A stretch of 64,000 nt of DNA from an uncultured Oscillospiraceae bacterium (GTDB lineage Bacteria > Bacillota > Clostridia > Oscillospirales > Ruminococcaceae), in the NCBI GenBank assembly GCA_934462925.1, contig CAKSIT010000012.1, positions 24,756-88,755 of the forward strand. The letters run 5' to 3'. A program made the position numbers and the translations under genes. Position 1 is the stretch's first letter; every line of letters begins with the position of its first letter. The notes below the pieces were generated by a model. It ran no database searches and was not told the DNA's origin. It saw only the letters and a program-made list of their open reading frames with translations. Positions 59,643 to 64,000 of this stretch are shown piece after piece.

Positions 59643-62600
59643 ATGATAAAAACGAGAAATCGGCTGATTTCAGTCGGGATTGCATTGCTGTTGTTTATTG
59701 CAGCGGCTGTGTTTATTATTCCGACGGCAACGGCAAGCGCGGAGGGCGTTTGGGACGGAACTGTTGCCAGTACATTCGCTGGCGGCGATGGTTCGGAAAC
59801 GAGTCCGTTTCAAATATCAAACGGCGCGCAGCTTGCCCATCTCGCAGATTTGGTAAATGGAGGAAACACGGTCACTGCAACCACATTCTTCGAGCTTACC
59901 GACAATATCAACCTTGGCGGCAAGGAATGGACGCCGATAGGAAAAGAATCTTACACATTTAAGGGTCAATTCAACGGCAACGGACACACCATCAGCAATT
60001 TCACGATAAACAAGCCGAATGAAGATTATATAGGTCTGTTCGGCTATAGCGAAGGCACAATTATGAAGCTTGCCGTTAATAGCGGCAATGTCAAAGGCGA
60101 AAGATATGTCGGCGGTATCTGCGGGCAAAACGAAGGCACAATTTCCTGCTGCTCCTTTGACGGAACGGTGAGCGGATATACCTTTGTCGGCGGTATCTGC
60201 GGAAAAAATGAAAAATCCGGTGAAATTAGTAATTGCTTCAATTCGGGCAACATCAATGGCACAGTTAGCGTAGGCGGCATTTGCGGATTTCAGATGGGCA
60301 GAGGTCTCTTGATTTCATATTGCATAAGCGTAGGAACAGTCACAGGAGACGGATACGTTGGCGGTGTGCTTGGAGAAAATGAGGGTGAAGCTACTATAAC
60401 CAACTGCTATTATGACTACGAAGTATGCAAAGTGCCTGATGATTATGCTGTTGGCGAAACAGAAAACGACCCCGAAACTGCTAAAGTCAACTTTGCGGCT
60501 ACAGCGGCATTGTGCTACGGCAACGAAACTGACATGGTGGCATTTACTAGTAGCGGACTTTGGGAAGCGGGTTCTGTTCCCGCTGATAATGAGGCAAAAG
60601 TCGTAGACGGAAGATTCGGCAAAAAAACGTCTACATATATCCACCTTAAGGACATCGGCACGCCAAAATCCGTGGATTTGCCCGTCTATAACTTCAGCAC
60701 AGACGCCAGAGGAGCGGCTGACTGGCAGACATACGTTCTCGTCAGCTCAACAACAGAGTTTAAGAAGATTGCGGACGACCTGAGCCGGAATTACGTTCTT
60801 ATGAACGATATCGACTTCGGCGGCAATTCAATTGAGCCGATAGGCAATAAAACCACTCCGTTTACGGGCAAATTCAGCGGCGAAAACCATACCATCAGCA
60901 ATTTTAAGATAGACAAATCGAGTGACGATGATATAGGTCTGTTCGGCTATACCAGCGACACAAGCGTAATTATGAACCTTGCCGTTGAGGGCGGCGTGGT
61001 TAACGGCAGCAGCTATGTCGGCGGTATCTGCGGCTTAAATAAAGGTACGATTTACTGCTGCTCCTTTGACGGAGAGGTAAGCGGAAGAAGCTTTGTTGGC
61101 GGTATCTGCGGTGAGGATGACAGCATAATCGACAACTGCTTCAATTCAGGCAATATCAAGGGCAACAGTCATGTCGGCGGCATTTGCGGAAGACTTTACT
61201 CAGGTTCGATTTCATATTGCATTAGCGTAGGCAAAATCGAAAGTACAGGAACATTGTGCATTGGCGGCGTGCTTGGAAGCAGAAACACTAGCAATAGCCC
61301 TACCATAGTCTACTGCTATTATGACTACGAAGTATGCAAAGTGCCTAACGATGTGGCTGTTGGCAGTACAACGTCAAACACCGTATCTACAGTCAACGCT
61401 GCGAATACAGAAGCATTGTGCTACGGCGACGAAACCTCCATGGAGGTATTTACTAATAGCGGACTTTGGGAAGCGGGTATAGTTCCCGGCGATGATGGCG
61501 TAGGTAACATAAAAGACAGATTCGGCACGAAAACATATACATATATCCACCTTAAGGACATCGGCACGGCGAAAACCAGAGATGTGGGCGTGTATAACTT
61601 CTCCGAATACATCGATATCCCCGAGTGGAAAACATATGTTCCGATTACAGAGTTTCAGGAAATAACTGACATGAGTCGGAACTACGTTCTTATGAACGAT
61701 ATCAACGGCGAGGAAATTACCCCGATAGGCACTGCCAGCGCTCCGTTCTATGGCTATTTCAGCGGCGACGGTCACACCATAAGCAATTTCACGATAAACT
61801 CTGTGGGCGACAATGTCGGCTTGTTCGGGTATATGCACAACAAAGGTGTGATTATGAATCTAGGCGTTGTTGACGCCTTGGTTAACGGCGGCAGCAATGT
61901 CGGCGCTATCTGCGGATATAGCGAGGGGTATATCGTCAACTGCTATGTTTTTGCCGACGTTGAGGCAAGCGGCAACTATGCAGGCGGAATTTGCGGTCAG
62001 AATAGCGGCTCAACGATAAGGAACTGCTATTTTGTCGGAACGGTCAAGGGTACGAATAAAGTTTCTCCAATAGCTTCAGGCGGCGGTTCTGTCGATAAAT
62101 GCTATTACAACAAGGACCTTTTTACAGGCAGCGTTATTAACAACGGCACAGGTCTTAATACCGAATCGATGACCAATAATGACGCGCTCCGTTTTTTTAT
62201 GAGCGGCTTTGGTTCGTTCCTGACGATAAAGTCCAACGACAAGGGCGCAAACGGCAGCGGAACGGCGTATTACCCCATATTCCCAAACACCAAGGTTACG
62301 CCGAGCGTGGATTACGAGGCGGCGCTTACGTTTACAACGGCAAACACTAATATTACTTACGGCGATGATATCGTGTTTGACGGCTCGATGAAAATCAGCT
62401 TCGATAACGGCGGTTATACTTACTATATCAATACAGCCCAGTACGCAATAACAATAGACAATAAATCTGTTGTTGACAGCATTACCACAAACGCTGATTA
62501 TCAAACGTTCAGCGCAATATACAAGCCAACCAAAGCCGGCGAAATCACGTTTACTCTTGTTTATGATAACCCCAACTGCGCGTTTGTAGACGGCAAGCTG

Positions 62601-64000
62601 ACGAAAGACCTCACGGTCAATATCGCGAGAAAGACGCTTACCGCGGACGATTTCAATTTTAGTATAATGTCGTCTAATCTTGTCTTTGACGGCAAACCGA
62701 AGTCTGCTCTGGTGATGCCTAAATCCGGCATAGACGGCATGGGCAATCAAATCGACGTCAAGTATTTCGACAGCGAGGGCAATGGGGTTACATCGGCTAT
62801 CAACGCCGGCAAATATACTATGAAAATTGACGTTTCCGAGGGCGTTGGTTATGAGGCTGCTTCCAATCTCACAAGCGAAGACTGGACATTTACTATAAAA
62901 AAGGCTTCCTCTTTGACGATTCCGAATATCAATCTTTCATACAAGTGGGCGGCTAACAAGGATATAATGATAATCGTAGGAATACCCGATAATGCCGGAG
63001 CGGTAAATGATGTATCTTCAACATTATCGAACGAATCAACGATTGAGGTTGACTTTACAGGCAACTATACTGCCAACGGCGAGTTTACGTTACACGTTGG
63101 TCCTAACACCGCTGCAGATATAGGCAAGAAACGCACAATAAATGTAGAGCTTGTTACGGGCAACTATGAGAGCGTTACGTTTAGCATTATAGTTACCCTG
63201 ACCGACAGGGACGACCAGGCAGCGCCCGACTCAACCGCGTTTGACGTTACATTCACCAACGACGACGGCGAGCTTAGGGCCGTGATAAATACCGAGCTTG
63301 AGGGCGTTGAGTACAGCTTTGACGGCGGCATTACATGGAGCGATGTAAACACCGCGGCAGTAGCTCACAACGAGGAAGTTACCGTTTGTATCCGCTATAA
63401 GGAAACGGACGAAATGAACGCAAGCGCGGCTGTTCCCAAGACGGTAAATTCTGGACACGGCACGCTCATTCACCACGAGGCAGCACAGGCGACCTGCCAG
63501 AGCGAGGGCAACACCGAGTACTGGGAGTGCGCAGCGTGCGCAAAGTATTACAGCGACGAGGCTGCTACAACGGAAGTCGCTCTTGCAGACACGATTCTTG
63601 CAAAGGCAGACCACAAGTGGGAAGTTAAGTACACCTACGACAAGGACGGCCATTGGCACAAGTGCGAAAACTGCGACGCCGTGACCGCTGCCGAGAGCCA
63701 CGTTTCAAGCGGCGAAGCAACCGAAACGACAGATGAATACTGCACGGTGTGCGGTTACGTGATAACCCCCAAAAAGGTCGTAAAGGATAATCAGACCGCG
63801 CCCGACCCCGCTGCGTTCGACGTAATATTCACAAACGACGGCAGCAATCTTAAGGCGACGATAAAGACCGCGCTTACGGGCGTTGAGTACAGCTTTGACG
63901 GCACGACATGGAGCAGCGAGAACACCACGACTGTGGCTCACCTCGTAGACGTTACAGCGTATATCCGCTACGCAGAAACTGACGAACTGAATTTCAGCGA
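59643..64000 (+). CDS. Giant secreted GLUG-repeat protein, 3'-truncated by window edge
   Basis: The frame is open from the ATG after TTGGGAGGTATAT to the window end, 1452 codons so far. A signal peptide (RLISVGIALLLFIAAAVFII, cleavage near TASA) opens it. Residues about 40-820 contain three tandem blocks built on GLUG-type repeats (YIGLFGY, YVGGICG, TISNF units), each with a variable linker (YNFS, YIHLKDIG). Then come MBG/YDG-like beta domains (LTADDFNFSIMSS, GKPKSALVMPKSG) and, near the end, repeated modules with AFDVTFTND, GVEYSFDGGITWS and Cys motifs (CSECG-like ECAACAKYY, HKCENCD). It is probably surface or extracellular and adhesive. The anchor would be beyond the edge. Confidence 0.85.
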   Translation, partial: MIKTRNRLISVGIALLLFIAAAVFIIPTATASAEGVWDGTVASTFAGGDGSETSPFQISNGAQLAHLADLVNGGNTVTATTFFELTDNINLGGKEWTPIGKESYTFKGQFNGNGHTISNFTINKPNEDYIGLFGYSEGTIMKLAVNSGNVKGERYVGGICGQNEGTISCCSFDGTVSGYTFVGGICGKNEKSGEISNCFNSGNINGTVSVGGICGFQMGRGLLISYCISVGTVTGDGYVGGVLGENEGEATITNCYYDYEVCKVPDDYAVGETENDPETAKVNFAATAALCYGNETDMVAFTSSGLWEAGSVPADNEAKVVDGRFGKKTSTYIHLKDIGTPKSVDLPVYNFSTDARGAADWQTYVLVSSTTEFKKIADDLSRNYVLMNDIDFGGNSIEPIGNKTTPFTGKFSGENHTISNFKIDKSSDDDIGLFGYTSDTSVIMNLAVEGGVVNGSSYVGGICGLNKGTIYCCSFDGEVSGRSFVGGICGEDDSIIDNCFNSGNIKGNSHVGGICGRLYSGSISYCISVGKIESTGTLCIGGVLGSRNTSNSPTIVYCYYDYEVCKVPNDVAVGSTTSNTVSTVNAANTEALCYGDETSMEVFTNSGLWEAGIVPGDDGVGNIKDRFGTKTYTYIHLKDIGTAKTRDVGVYNFSEYIDIPEWKTYVPITEFQEITDMSRNYVLMNDINGEEITPIGTASAPFYGYFSGDGHTISNFTINSVGDNVGLFGYMHNKGVIMNLGVVDALVNGGSNVGAICGYSEGYIVNCYVFADVEASGNYAGGICGQNSGSTIRNCYFVGTVKGTNKVSPIASGGGSVDKCYYNKDLFTGSVINNGTGLNTESMTNNDALRFFMSGFGSFLTIKSNDKGANGSGTAYYPIFPNTKVTPSVDYEAALTFTTANTNITYGDDIVFDGSMKISFDNGGYTYYINTAQYAITIDNKSVVDSITTNADYQTFSAIYKPTKAGEITFTLVYDNPNCAFVDGKLTKDLTVNIARKTLTADDFNFSIMSSNLVFDGKPKSALVMPKSGIDGMGNQIDVKYFDSEGNGVTSAINAGKYTMKIDVSEGVGYEAASNLTSEDWTFTIKKASSLTIPNINLSYKWAANKDIMIIVGIPDNAGAVNDVSSTLSNESTIEVDFTGNYTANGEFTLHVGPNTAADIGKKRTINVELVTGNYESVTFSIIVTLTDRDDQAAPDSTAFDVTFTNDDGELRAVINTELEGVEYSFDGGITWSDVNTAAVAHNEEVTVCIRYKETDEMNASAAVPKTVNSGHGTLIHHEAAQATCQSEGNTEYWECAACAKYYSDEAATTEVALADTILAKADHKWEVKYTYDKDGHWHKCENCDAVTAAESHVSSGEATETTDEYCTVCGYVITPKKVVKDNQTAPDPAAFDVIFTNDGSNLKATIKTALTGVEYSFDGTTWSSENTTTVAHLVDVTAYIRYAETDELNFS

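Noticed and set aside
59396..59962. 188-codon plus-strand frame across the GLUG gene start
   Set aside because: It runs out of frame over the promoter and signal peptide of the GLUG protein, which has a consensus promoter, ribosome-binding site and a 1452-codon open frame.

Overview
The window joins two kinds of DNA. Bases 1 to about 30,300 are the right-hand part of a low-GC integrative conjugative or mobilizable element. It carries a MOBP relaxase with MobC, a TnpX-type large serine recombinase at the right end, TnpV/TnpW/TTRAP-like accessory proteins, SSB, ParA/ParB and a 3064-residue SNF2-methylase protein. The left end and any type IV secretion genes are outside the window. Bases from about 30,300 to 64,000 are a higher-GC chromosome (my estimate by eye: about 58 percent GC) with Spo0A, SpoIIP, serC/serA, aspS, nadA and secreted or lipoprotein enzymes. 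This suggests an anaerobic, spore-forming-lineage Firmicute of the Oscillospirales/Ruminococcaceae type from a gut community. The species cannot be fixed from the sequence alone.

Element layout. The left half runs on the plus strand: proteins sharing a C-terminal tail, a BECR/MuF-like + GAF + GGDEF protein, a lipoprotein, and the giant helicase/methylase gene with a tnpV-like gene nested in another frame. Next is an AbiEi/AbiEii-like pair whose second gene is broken by an amber codon. From 15.5 to 24.8 kb a minus-strand maintenance operon carries regulators, ssb, a cas12f homologue, parB, parA and small membrane proteins. At 24.85-24.96 kb divergent promoters hold a palindromic operator that recurs at 3.64 kb, next to a ribbon-helix-helix gene. 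The relaxase, MobC, a possible oriT, a sigma-like regulator, TnpW and the recombinase follow.

The most unusual system lies at 17.33-20.21 kb. A 450-residue Cas12f1 homologue has its RuvC-I catalytic Asp replaced by His. It is accompanied by three near-identical copies of a structured RNA element resembling a Cas12f tracrRNA, each joined to a very short CRISPR array (2-3 repeats of 36 nt, 29-31 nt spacers). No cas1, cas2 or other effector gene is visible. I read this as a probably nuclease-dead, RNA-guided Cas12f system on a mobile element, more likely to bind and silence targets than to cut them.

Chromosome layout: a YefM/YoeB toxin-antitoxin pair, nitroreductase, serC-DUF6440-serA, a WYL regulator, a Spo0A with Glu in place of the phosphoacceptor Asp, aldose epimerase, a chemoreceptor with a Pro/Ala/Lys repeat tail, aspS, a sigma-like gene, cytidine deaminase, a membrane-anchored repeat/beta-propeller-like protein, a YesL-like membrane protein, a GH3 lipoprotein, SpoIIP, a nitroreductase, GT2, tRNA-Leu(GAG), AAC(3), a TIM-barrel glycosidase, two ECF-sigma/anti-sigma-like pairs (one partner is a membrane-anchored serpin), nadA, a DUF3795 protein and the start of a giant secreted GLUG-repeat protein that runs off the right edge. 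A palindromic intergenic repeat family occurs three times in this half.
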